Shown here: piece by piece, positions 1 through 12,500 of the stretch
How the letters are laid out: each line of letters starts with the position of its first letter
Numbering within the stretch: position 1 is the first letter of the stretch
From: Rotaria macrura
Lineage: Eukaryota > Rotifera > Eurotatoria > Philodinida > Philodinidae
NCBI GenBank assembly: GCA_900239685.1
Contig: OENT01000618.1
Span: forward strand, 1 to 64,000
Direction: 5' to 3'
Length of the DNA: 64,000 bases
Notes under the pieces: generated by a model
What the model saw: the letters and a program-made list of their open reading frames with translations, nothing else
The model's database searches: none
Told to the model about the DNA's origin: nothing
Made by a program: the position numbers and the translations under genes

Positions 1-1139
1 TAAGCTCAAATCTAATCCTGTTTAAGCTTGCTTTTTTGCAGAAATTTTCACATGGGAATACTCTATTTATTTTGAATTTACAAAATTTTTCTCGGAATTT
101 AATTGATATGTACCTGACATCTGTTCATCATTAGCGGGCTGATATTTATTTTTCGTGTAATAGACACAAGCATCTTGAGAGAGTGAATGTGGTAGATGCG
201 TGCAGATTTTTATTGTTTTGTGGTACATTGAAAGCCTCACTACCCCAATATCGATAGTGTTAGTTTGTTAAAGGATGAGAATGGATCTTTCTATGCCATC
301 GAGTATTGAGGAGATCAAAAGATACGAAATCTAAGAAGACAACCTGAAAAAACAGTATTTGGAGGTGGCCATGGGCTTGAAAATCATATCGATCAACTCT
401 CTTACCCACAATAGAAATTTGTCGGCCAGAATCACTCAGTATACGTGTCTGATGTGGGAAAGCATCGAGTCATGAAATGGGTTGATGGTGCAAAACAAGA
501 CATTGTCGTGGCAGTCATTGTTGATGGTTGTGGGTGTGTGAAAATGGGAATAAAAAAAAGCTTTTTTATAGCAACGGAATTTCTCTAACGAAACAAAACC
601 GGACGAAAGAGCACAGGATCGAGAGAGCAGTTAGGACAATGTAGCGGTGGGGGGGGGGGCGGGTGTAAGTCAGAAACCTGGTGGGTAGGAGTGAGTGTGG
701 GATGATAGTTTCTCAGGAAAATCTCACATCAACTCATACGTTTCAAAATACGCTGTATTTCTGGGATATCTCTGATCATTTTAAATGCGTCACAACTCAC
801 AGAAATACACAGTACAACACATGTTTTTTACGGATGCCTAAATCTTAGTGAATTCTGTCAAACTCAATATCCAACGTAGAGGATTGACGGCGTGTCTCAA
901 ATTCAATCATAATTACCGTGTTGTTCGGTTCACGTCTACTGTTATCATCTCAATATCAAGCAATTTTCCAACACTAAATCACATATCTTTGTATTCTACA
1001 ACAGTATTTTTCTATGTCTAACTACTTTTCATTTCTTAACTGAAAAACAGAAAATATCTATGAGTAGTATTTTTAAAGTAAATAGTTAATGAATCAATAG
1101 ACGACCATCTGAAAAGTCTGTTAGAGGCAGCAGTTTTTG
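1..1139. other. Non-coding flank of the receptor pseudogene
   Basis: No open frame of note is visible on either strand. An 11-base G run lies at 649-659, followed by a short G-rich stretch to about 705, which stands out in otherwise AT-rich DNA. I see no RNA gene or inverted repeat here. Confidence 0.5.
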
Positions 1140-4100
1140 TTATGAACTGTTAACGATGTAAATGCCGTTGAATCGTTTTCCTTTTTTGTCTGAGCACTGT
1201 TTTGAGCTCTTTTTTTTATAGTTTTCCGACGTTAAAACAAACATGAAAAATATGAGTAGAGATGGAATGAACGAAAAAGAGTAACCAACTAAGGCTAGTG
1301 AAGGTTCTCTTGTTGATTTCATACATCCAAACGAGAAAGAAATGATCAGATGAGGTAAAGAGAAGATAACCAAGAGACTAGAACTTACAATAAGATGTTT
1401 ATGAGTATGAAGTTGCTTTTTCAGATGCTGAATATAACAGTTTTCTTTCTTCGCAGATGCGCATTTTTGTTTTGCAAAACAAACGATGATGGTAACAGCT
1501 GTGATAATTTTGAGTGAAAAAGAAGTAATGAAATGAAAAGTATTAATAAATGACTTGTAACTTTCGACTTTTGACATAAAACGAATCAGACATCAAGTAC
1601 GGTTTTCTTCTTCATCATCAATCAGACGACGATGAATAGGATCATGCATAGTAGAGAGACCATTGGGGAGAGAGAAACGAGAGAAATAATTAATTTTGCC
1701 ATTTTCTTGATGGTTGTCAGGTTGAAATTGACATCGAGAATGGCAGTGAGAAGTTGTTCAACCGCCACACAAGCACGGAGCCAATCAGTAATTGCTAATA
1801 AAAACCGAAGAACAAATTCAATTGAAATGCAAGTGAACAAGAGAAAAGGTCACGAAGTAATCAGAGATATGTGAGAAAGAATATGAAACCACAGTTTTAG
1901 ATTCAAAGTAATAATAATCAAAATCGATGTAATCGATGATGCAAGAAGATAAAAACCACAGCCCACTTTTTGGCATGACTTGGATTGAAAAGTCAAAATA
2001 GATAGAGTTCCAAAAGTGAGACCAATAGCAAACATTATTGTGGCCATGGCAATACTAATTTCGACATACACAGATTGACGAGTAATGGATAGATGCGGAC
2101 GAATTCGGTAACCTAAAATAGTATCCAGTGACAGACCGAATCGGTTCGTAGTGAACTGACACTTCGTACCATAAAAACATTCTCTACAGACACACATTGT
2201 CTTTGTGGGAAAGTAGCCAAACGTCGACGGTAAAATGTCGACAGATAAATGTCGACAAAAAAATGTCGAAAGTCAAATGTCGACAGAAAAAAAATGTCGA
2301 CAATGTAAAACGTCGACACACTTGATGCCGACAATGTAAAACGTCGACATCATGAAATACAAAGAAAAGAAGTTGATGATGAAAAAATAAAAATGGAGGA
2401 TGAATAAATTTAATTTATGGTTTATTAGGTAAAATTCGAATACATATCAATGAAAAAAAAATAAAAATGCGTATGAGTGACAACGAACAGCTATAGTCAT
2501 TGATTCAAGGCATAAGGCATGTACCAACACATTCGTATAATTTTTATTTTGTGCCAATAAGCTTTGATAATTCGTTGTGATATTCATTGAGTTTAATCGT
2601 TTGTTCCTCATATCTCCTTTGAAGTTCTTTAAGTTTATCCTGCATGGTGCATGTTTTCTTTGACGTCATTTTTAACTTGCCAGAATTGCCATGAATTAAC
2701 TGTTGTTTAAATTCGTATTTAGTTATGTCCAGACCAACACGCAGAAAGAAAATGCACAAACAGAAAAAAAATAGATGACAGTATATGATACGCGAGTTTC
2801 CTATATCATGATAGAATTTTCGACATTTTTTTACACGTCGGCATTTTACCTGTCGACATTTTATCTGTCGACTTTTCATCTGTCGACATTTGTTTTTGTC
2901 GACATTTCATCTGTCGACATTTGTTTTTGTCGACGTTTGGTTGTCGACATTTTTACTTGTCGATATTTTGTTTTCGACATTTAGCTACTAAATCGTCTTT
3001 GTTGGACATGTTGGATGATCGTGAAAATATTGCCCTTCATTCTGACAATCATTCCAGTTCATAGACTTGTAAGTCATATTGAAATCGAAATGAAAACAAT
3101 AGGCATTCCGGTTTTTGTACAAAGACACATACATACTTCATCGTCATGGAAGCAAACCAGATTAGAATCTTTCATACACGGATGGTGTTATAATTTAACC
3201 CGATGAAGAATTGGATAATCAATAACTCGTTGGTCGAAGAGTTGTCGAATATGTGGACAATGTTGTGATCATAGCGATTTATGTGGAAATATTAGCTGAA
3301 GATGTATAATTATATTGAAGAACGGTAAGATAAAATTTCGTTTCAATTTGAGCGAAAACAAGATGAAATGGTAATGACATGCAGAAAGTGACCGTGTCTT
3401 GATCGAGTCCGATTCTTTTGAACACAGTCGCCCTGGTTGGAATTGGATTTTGACTATTGATGTCATATTGGTGCGCTGTGATAAAATGAACTAACAGCGA
3501 TCGAAGCATTGACACATCTAAGAATGATATATCGATTTCGAAATCCTTTAGTTCACATCTTTGTCCAGTAAATCCTTCCCGGCAGATACATGTGAAATTC
3601 GTAAAAGAAATTCGATCATTTTCTGGTACACAAAGACCCGATTGAGACATACGTTCAATTGACAGATCGAGTTAAGCACATATCGAGGCGACTTCTTAAA
3701 AAAAGGACAAAGACAAATCTATCTACTTTTTATAAGACAGACAAAAATAATTAGAATCTGGTGAGCAGTTGCATTGATCTTGACTAATAGAAATCATTCC
3801 CGTGTAATTCGATTCACACCGGAAAAGTTCGATATTACCATTTCTCTGTTGTTCATGATACTTTGGGTCACATAATAGGTGACGATTACGCGATGCTGGA
3901 ATTATCAGTAAAGCACTCATACGCTTGACGGGCATAAAAAGAAACTTAATTGGTAATTTCCAACTTTTGAGGTAAAGAAGATTGACTTTATCATAAGCAT
4001 CGATACGGAATGTGCAGTTCTTCGCAATATCTTTAGGTCGATCCCGATAGAGTAGATAAATATTGAATTTTGTGTTGCAATCACGAATACGGATATAGGT

Positions 4101-6589
4101 GAATTGCTCATATGAATGAATGAAATAAGTATCATCAATTAAGGTGACAATAATATCAATGGCATTAAGCTTTTCCAAATTTTCGTTTCGCAGTCAAAGA
4201 GTTAGGCTAACACATTGATGCTGATATTGGCAACGATCACCATAATACCTTGGCGGACATAGACATTTCTCACTTTCATTTTGATCCACATAAATTAAAA
4301 TACCTCGATGAAATAACCACACTTGTCTCATATCCAACACATCGCTGTTCTGTAGTTCTTTTGTTTTAATCATTCTAAGTTTTACTGGTTTGTTGTCCCG
4401 CGTTAATGATTGTTTTGTTAGAAATTGGTGTAAAGACTTATGAGAAACCGTTAATTTTATGGCAAGATAATCGTCTTGCATGTCATCGAAATATTGAAGA
4501 ATATCTAGAATCTTATCAACAGGGTGTTGACACAATTTATCGATGCCATATAGTCCTTTGCATTGTTCACAACGACGTCCCTAGAAAACGCATAAAATAT
4601 CGTTCCAAGATTTATAACGTTTATAATCCTCATTTGGATATGAGAGGCGACAATGGGTTCTTTCATTTGTTGCTCCAAGACAATCAACAATCCCATCTTC
4701 GGTGTGATTTAGATGTAAACAACCAATTGTCTGATTCTTTGGAAGCACACAAGAATGATGATCAGTAGGACAGTGAAACTTCGATGGACAATTAATCTCG
4801 TCGGTTCCTTTTGGCCACTGTCATAATCCACACAGTGTGCATATTGATTTACCCATGACACCATTGCTTGCAATGAGTCTCGTCAGTTTCATTCGATGAA
4901 AATAATATTTCTCTCTTACCATCACATATAACAGAGAAGGGAATGTGGTGAACATCCATCGCCCACCCAAACCAATCAGGCTCATCTTCTCCGTCAATAC
5001 ATCGGATTAGTTAATTATTTACCTTGGTAGGTAATAGACATTTTTTCTCGGATGTACAATGAAAACGAGAAGTATCATTCAATGAGCATGAATTAGCTGA
5101 AAGGGATTCATCAAAAGCGCCATAGCAATCTGGAATTGTGTCCATGATGTGACGATTGGGAATACGTTTGTTCGTTCCCAAAAAACGTAATGTAGATAAT
5201 TGCTGACAAGGGATTTCGCTGATACTATGATGGAGATTAATGCAACCGAAAAACGTTGTATAAGAATCTTTGCTAGATGAGAAATTCAGTTTATGGTTGT
5301 GTACACATGTGTAGCTATCGACTTCGAATATTGGAATGAGAAATGGACATTTATGCTTATCATAAAAAACGGAATGTGAGATTAGGAAATGACCTATGAA
5401 GTGTGTAGCTTTGAAGATTGTTTGATAGGAAAAGTAGCCTATTCTTACATGTCCATCACACACAGGAGAATCAGATGCGAAGAAATAAGATGGGCAGTAT
5501 TCAAGATTGATTTTACATGCTTGAATATTTCCACATAGTGCCCTACAATATATGTCAAATTCATCAGTTGAGAAAATGTTTGATGCACAAACTGCCACCT
5601 TATAGCAACGCGGAAATCTTGACGACTCTTGACTATTCCACTCAAACTGGTATAGTTAAAATACTTGATCTCGACTAGTTTTGCAGCTGCTGTTACTTGT
5701 TACTACAGGCCAGAATACACGGTGACCATCACCACAGTTGAACTCATTATGAGATGTACAGGTAGAATCTTCATAGTGAAAGCTTCGATCATCTTCACAA
5801 ACGTATTTTGCCTCCGGAAGAATACGCTCGTCCGTTTTATCTAGACACTCGTAGCTGGCTGCACGGCTTATACCGCTTTCTACCAAAAACACATAATCGA
5901 TAAACATTCCATTTCGACATTGATACTCATTATCGACACATCGATTCATATGAAGATCAAGGTAATATTTTTCGTCTTCACCTCCATCAAAGCAGTTGAT
6001 TTTCCCATCACATATCTAACGCTAATCGAGACATATGAGAGAAGAACCGTGATTGTATTCCATATGCATGTAACAGGTGAGTTTGCCATGAGAGCTCTGA
6101 GCTAGTTTCAAGTCAAATTTCATGACAACAATGTCCGAAAACGAGCGATTCAGAGCAAATTTGTACTGGCCCGATTGTCCAAACAATGACACGGTGCAAT
6201 TATAAAACATTTTCGTTGTTAAAGAGCTATTCATTTGCAAGAAGCTCTGATATAGGTCGATAACTGCAATAGGACTTGACCATTTTTATAAGACTTTCAA
6301 CGGTTACATTTTCTTTTTTCAGCTGATCAAAACTTAATGCCCTAGATATTGAACCTTTGGCGACGTCATCATTCTTTTGCGAAGACCATCAAATGCAACA
6401 CTCAATGAGCTGCTGTGTGTTATAATTTTTGACATCCAGTTCTCGTTCATCATTTATCATATAATAAATGCAATCATGTGAGAAATCATTATTGACTAGA
6501 TCCGTGTTGTAGAGATTGTAGTTATGCTGCCATGCGTTTAAATAAGATATTAGTAAGATAGCCCCGATGACGATATATAACGATGCCAT
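1140..6589 (-). pseudogene. Decayed LDLa/EGF/seven-transmembrane receptor gene
   Basis: Read on the minus strand, this is a large adhesion-like receptor of the kind expanded in bdelloid rotifers. In order: a signal peptide (ATG at 6587-6589, MASLYIVIGAILLISYLNAW); a conserved ectodomain block; several LDL-receptor class A modules (CVDNEYQC at about 5935, CTSHNEFNC at about 5760, further ones near 5000 and 4800); EGF modules ending CLCPPRYYGDRC (about 4230), CICREGFTGQRC (about 3560) and CVCRECFYGTKC (about 2170); then a rhodopsin-like 7TM region (about 2120-1140) with MHDPIHRR and a basic tail. It is broken: in-frame stops occur around 6238, 6022-6030 (two), 5011, 1850-1852 and 1593-1595; the frame changes around 1650-1700; and a mobile element splits the EGF exon at 2211-2994. 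The reading of each lesion depends on family resemblance from memory. A spliced or recoded product is unlikely given how many there are. The natural ligand of this family is unknown. Confidence 0.85.
2211..2994. mobile_element. Foldback-type DNA element with TGTCGACA-repeat ends, inserted in an EGF exon
   Basis: Both ends are arrays of a short palindromic word (core TGTCGACA), in one orientation at 2220-2345 and the other at 2836-2980. The outermost ends match as inverted repeats: AGTAGCCAAACGTCGA from 2212, and AGTAGCTAAATGTCGA read inward from 2989. The flanks carry a 12-bp direct repeat with one mismatch, GTCTTTGTGGGA at 2199-2210 and GTCTTTGTTGGA at 2995-3006, which I take as the target-site duplication. 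The interior (2350-2820) codes for no recognisable transposase, so the element is non-autonomous. Removing it and one duplicate restores an uninterrupted EGF reading frame (...CPTKT + MCVCRECFYG...). Confidence 0.8.
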
Positions 6590-9500
6590 AGTCGTTGACA
6601 AAAATGTATTTCTGAAATTATATTCTATCTGTCACTAATACTGTAAGATTTTTCTCATATTATCTGAAAAAAGGAAAATATGACAACAATATCACGCTTA
6701 CTATTATATATTCTGTAAAACTTCATGTATAACAGGTACACAGATAGTACCTATAATAAAATGTCGCTATTTTCAATTTGTTTTGGACTCAATCAGACTC
6801 GTCTTTTGCTCAAATGATTTCTCATCTCTTTTTCTACCAAAAACCGTAAATCTTATTGACTAAACAGAAAATACTCAATGATTTTCATGCATTTTAACTG
6901 AATAAGGACAAGAGGCGGGCAATATGAAGTGTTTTCGTTTTTAGATTATTTTAAATTATAGTGCATTGCTTCTATTTTTATATTGTCTTGTTTAAATATC
7001 CTTTTCATTCAGCTTTCAGACGCCAAAATTGTTGAGAAAAGCATTTCTTTTTCTTGAAAGAAATCGATTGAACATCTTAATTGCGAGTCTTTTCGGCAAG
7101 GTCACATCACAATTAAAGACGTGATGGACAATGTGAAAAACTTGAAAAATAAAATATTTTATATTATGCGTTTGAGGCCATCATTCGGCTACAATCCATG
7201 AGAAATATAGAATCTTTTCTATTGAGTCGGTAAAATAGTTATTTTTTTACAAAAAGAGATGACAAATCATGCGAAAAAAATCAGCCTGATTAAGTTTGTG
7301 GAAGTGAAGAAACTCTAATAATACCGATACTCTCATTGATTTTTACCCATCCTTCATATTTCAAAAACCATCAGTAACAATTGATTTGACGTAAAATTCA
7401 TGTCGGTTAAGCAAACGAACTCTGTTCGATGATTGTGATCAATATTCATTTCTGTTATGCTACTTCACTGGCAACGACTGATATGAGCAGCATAAAGGCT
7501 GCGTGTATCTAAGCAACTTAAAAGAAGATGTTTTTACGAAATCTGAAAATTCTCTATTCACATATATACGAAAAGAACTGTTTTAATTTAGTAGAAAAGT
7601 TTTTTCGTCGCTAGGATTCTCCAATGAGACTTTTTCATCAAATCAAGAAGAAGATTCGTAAAAAGAATATCGTACTAATCCTTACAATAAGACCCTTTCT
7701 GTTACTATTTTCTGATACCGATTACTTCATTAAGATATTCCAATATCGATAGTCTTCTCTCTAGGTCTACTCACGAATACCTTCATGATTATATCATGAT
7801 GCCTGTATCCTTATAAATATATATACCATTAGACCTATATTATAGTTGCAATCGGATCTCCCGGTCTACTGATTTCCCATTGGGTCAAGTCAAAGTTTTT
7901 AAACTAGCTGATTCTTTGGTAGTCTGAAACATTTTTTTTATTCTTCTTAGTATAACAATCACGCTAAAATTTGAATTACTTTTCTCGTTTTTAACGATTT
8001 TTCAAGTGCCAATGATCTAGAAACTTGGGCCTGTACTTTTTTTTCACAGTATAATTTAGTCTTTGCCAAAATCCTACCTTTAAATATTGAATAACTATTT
8101 CTCCTATTACTATTAGAGCCTTGTATCATTAAATGCTAAAATTTACCATAGAGCGAAACTAAAGGGTTTTGATATTGAAATTTGCTCATTTCTACGGACT
8201 AATTTTCACTAACTCTCATAGAACTCAAGTATCTACTAACATTCACTTAATGGTTCAAAATAAATTATTAAAAGAATTCAGTTTTGACTGTTGAAGTTAT
8301 GACAGTTGCTATTATCATGCAACGACGTTGATATGTTGATACGATAATCGCATGCTTGATGTTGCTTTAGCTTACTGTCTGAAGTAGCATTCTTTTACAA
8401 ACTGAGATGTCTTTCAGCTGTGTGAGATAAGAAGCTAATTCAAAAGGATCAAAACATCATATCTAGTAATTGGCAAGAAATGGTATCATTGTTCTGAAAA
8501 AGCAACCAATACATACTTGAATGTTCTTCGATTTCAGTTGTTCAGAGTTTCAAGCTGAAACATATGAAAGGACCAGATTTTTTCCTATGATTGTTGATCG
8601 GTTCTTGTCGAAAAGTACAGGACGTTGGCAGGAATCCACTGGACAAAAGTCGGGCCAGTTTCCGACCGGAATACTGCTTCCATGTTCCAGCGATTTCAGA
8701 TGTTTTTCTGCAGGATTCGGTGGTCTCCGGAGGCTTGAGTCATAGTCCTGGGCTGGAAAAAACTATCATTGTTTTCGATATGAAATTCGATGGTAAATCA
8801 TTCTTTCAATAAAATATAATTAGACAAGCAGTGCGTGTCTTGTCCATAGAAGCAAGAGCATGCACACAACTATGCTTTAATCTGTTATTACTTTTCCTTT
8901 CACTTACCCAATGTGTATAATGAGCATTAATTTGAGGTGTAGAAAATATAAAATGCAATAAAATCAGACTGTATAGATATCTGGTTTGGAGCATTATAGA
9001 CTTAAGAGGATACTGGTGAATGAATATAAGAATGACTATTTATTGAGTTCATTCGAAGTTTATAATACTTCTTTTTTCTCTTTTTTTCCTCTTGTTTCTA
9101 TTCTCTTTTATATACGTTATTAGAAATTGTTGACTTCATCACAAATCCTCGGAAAATATGAAAGAAATAAGTTTTTTCGCTTAATATATGAACTTTCTTC
9201 GTGACTTAACTATCATAAAAATCTGAATTTTCACAATTGTTGATGGCCATTTTCTAATGTTTATCCCAAGGGATTTATTCAGAAGAGCTTTGACCAAGTT
9301 GTTCAGCATTCCACCTATATTATGTTTGGGATGTTGATACAATGAATGTTTATAACACGAAACTTTGGGTATTGGTGAAGTTCATTCGTTAATAGGAAAT
9401 CGACACACACCCTAACCTTCAAATTCGTAACTCATCCATTCCTGTTTTGATGAAGTATTATGAGAGAATTTTTTTCATTAAGGAAGATAATTAAGTATTG

Positions 9501-12500
9501 TCAGATAGGCTAATATGCTACTCTTTTATTATTAAGTTTCGCCATACCAAAGTTCTTTTAAGAAGTGTTTTTGTTTGTGTCTCGAGAAAATTCTCCCTAG
9601 CAACATCGAAACGAACAATAATAAAATGAATTTATACCTAATGATTTGAATCTTATTCTTGTACCAACAAAAGAAAACGATAGAAATAAAAAACGAGTGC
9701 AATATTACACATATAGTCTAATATACTTAATAAAAGAATCGCATTTCAATTTAAACAATCTGACCTCCAACTTTACCCTCGCTGGATGACCGCTAGCTTG
9801 ATAAGCCGTTTAACCATTATACGTCTGAAGGAATTGCTCTTTACCATCATTTAAGTCAATTCTATGTTAGAAGATCACCCATGAATAGTTTCACAAGATG
9901 TAATAGAAGAACGTGAATTCAGATTTACTTCCGAATTTTTATGCGTTTGATTCCATGAGATGTATAAGTGGTACTTAATCTTAACTTTATAAAATCAAAA
10001 TCAATGAATTACTTATTTTCGAAAATAAAGATGAACGAGAGAATACAACAGGTATTCTTTTTTCTGGGGTAGGTAAATAGGCACATACAGAGGATAATAA
10101 GAAAAAAAATTCGTCAATAGACTACCTTACATTAAGAGAAAAAAGTCATTGCATGACAAATACATGGAAAAAAATCTGCTGTTCACATCATGCTAATCAA
10201 TCATATCATATTGTTTCGTGATTTACTGAGTAAAAGTTAAAGATTATGCTTTCAGGAACTTTTTTCATAATTTATTTTGCCTTTCTAATTTATAAAGATA
10301 AATAAGAAACGTCATCTACTTTTATCTTATAAATAAATACTTGATTGATGCCTGTTCTTTATTATAAATGACCATAAAGAAAAACACCTAGTCAAAGACG
10401 ATATTTCTCCAGTACATACGAAGTTTGATAGTGACTTTCTTTTGAAATGTACTAATTTAGACCTATATAATTACGAAATTTGATAGCAGTAACATAATTT
10501 TTATGAAGCATCTTTATCTCGTTACAAGGATACTTCGTGTAGGAGTTCCACTTATACTTGCCATACTATGGGTAGAGTACGATGAGCAACTATTTTATGG
10601 GTCATATTCAGGCTAGGACAGAGTGAGTGTAAGGCTAGCCTGTGATGATTCCCAATCCAAATGCAGAGATGCTCTTATAATGCAAGAAAATTTTGCAATT
10701 ATACATGCTTGTGATAGTTTGTATTGAAATATCAATTTATAATCGATGTTGGTACTACGAAGAAGAAGCCAACATAAGCAATGAAATCTATCAGATTGAA
10801 ACTACAGTTTGATGTTTCGAAAAATTATGAATTATTCGATCTTAATGGAAAATGTCAAAAACAAAAACATCGAAACAACGAATTTCTAACCGCGATGCAT
10901 ATTGAAGAGTATGTTAAAAAGACGAGACAAAATAGAAAATATTATTAAATATCTTTTTTGTTTCCAACTAGCAAAAATTAACCTGAAAATAGCTTAGTTC
11001 CTTAGAAAAGATTTCTTTGTTACCGTATCAATGGTATAACGTACCAAGTGTAAAAGTAAAATTCTTTAGGTTTTGTTGATGGCTTTGATACAGATACCCA
11101 AACATGGACTTGAATTAGACTACTTTCGAATCGAACTTCTTCGCTTTGAATCATTTAAATGAAGGTCTACATATTGAAGTATTTTCTTGGAAACTGAGTT
11201 GGAAATCGAAGATCATAAGCTTAGTTACAAATAATTGGTGTATATAAATGCCACATTCTCGTTCACTACACATCCAATATTTTTTGATTGTGTCATCTTC
11301 CCAGCTGGATCATTGCACTGTCTTAAGCGATGCTTGAAACTGTCTGAGACATCAAAGAAACATCGAAATTAGTGCATTAATCAATAAAAACCAACCGTAG
11401 TTTTTATGAGCTTTTCCGGTCAGCTCGGATTACGGGTCATTTTTTCATCGTACAGAAAACGGGGCCCGTTTATCTCCGATGAAAAACGGTGCATGAAAAA
11501 ATATCTCATTTTCATCACATACCATACTAATGTTGCCAATTTTCGCATTTTAAAATGGAAGTTTGTTCCGCCGTCTATCATATTTTCTGATAGATAATTG
11601 CTACTGATAGTGTATAACATTTATTTTCAAGAGAAGAATCTACAGTTAAAAGGATATGCAACACAACATGGACAACAAATATCACATGAGAAAAAAAATG
11701 TGACAATGAAGCAATATAAATTTTCAATTAACAGCAATCTCATTCAACGAAATTAATATTTCATCCAATAGTTCAAAGAAGAAAAAGGATGCTGATTTAA
11801 TCAATGTATCTTCTCTAATTATTTCTAGTCATAATATACATATTACTATCTTTTGTAGATAAAAACAATAATTAAGCAGCTCAAACAAAAGTTGTCGTTG
11901 CTAATTTTGACAGTTGTTACGATTGTTGTTGATGTTCGTGTAATGCTATATCTTGATGGTTGTGTTTTGCTTTGCTTTAATTTTCTTGTTCCTTGGTCGT
12001 ATAAATATGGACTCGATTTCATATGCAGCGTATTCGTAAGATAACAACGATAATCATCTTCAGATAACCAATATAGCGTTGGAAACTGCTTCTACAGCTG
12101 AGTATATTGAAGATGAACCCTTTCATCTAAACCACGTTGTGTATTATACGGAACCTAAAGTACGAAACCGTTATGAATATGGATAAGATTACTTCCTTTC
12201 GCAGGGACTTCCGCTAAGAAAGCTCTCAACGGTTTCGATTGCGTTGTGAAAATTGGAGCAACTTTTTTCCAGTATATAACGAAAACAAAGACACTAAAAT
12301 TTTATATTTAGAGACGTCTATAATTAGTACTATAGTATCAGAAGGATTGAAAAACGTTTTTTTCTTGCATTTATAATCAGATCCACGTGTCATTAGCGGC
12401 CGCTATAGAACTTTGAAGCCAAGCAAGTGTAAAATATTTTTACATATTGCATTTAACAATCTAAAATAGAATAGAATTAATAGCCCCTCGTGAGTCTCGT

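Noticed and set aside
8521-8812. Two overlapping plus-strand frames of about 74 codons in a GC-rich patch
   Set aside because: No recognisable domain, no splice context, and open frames are expected in a locally GC-rich stretch.
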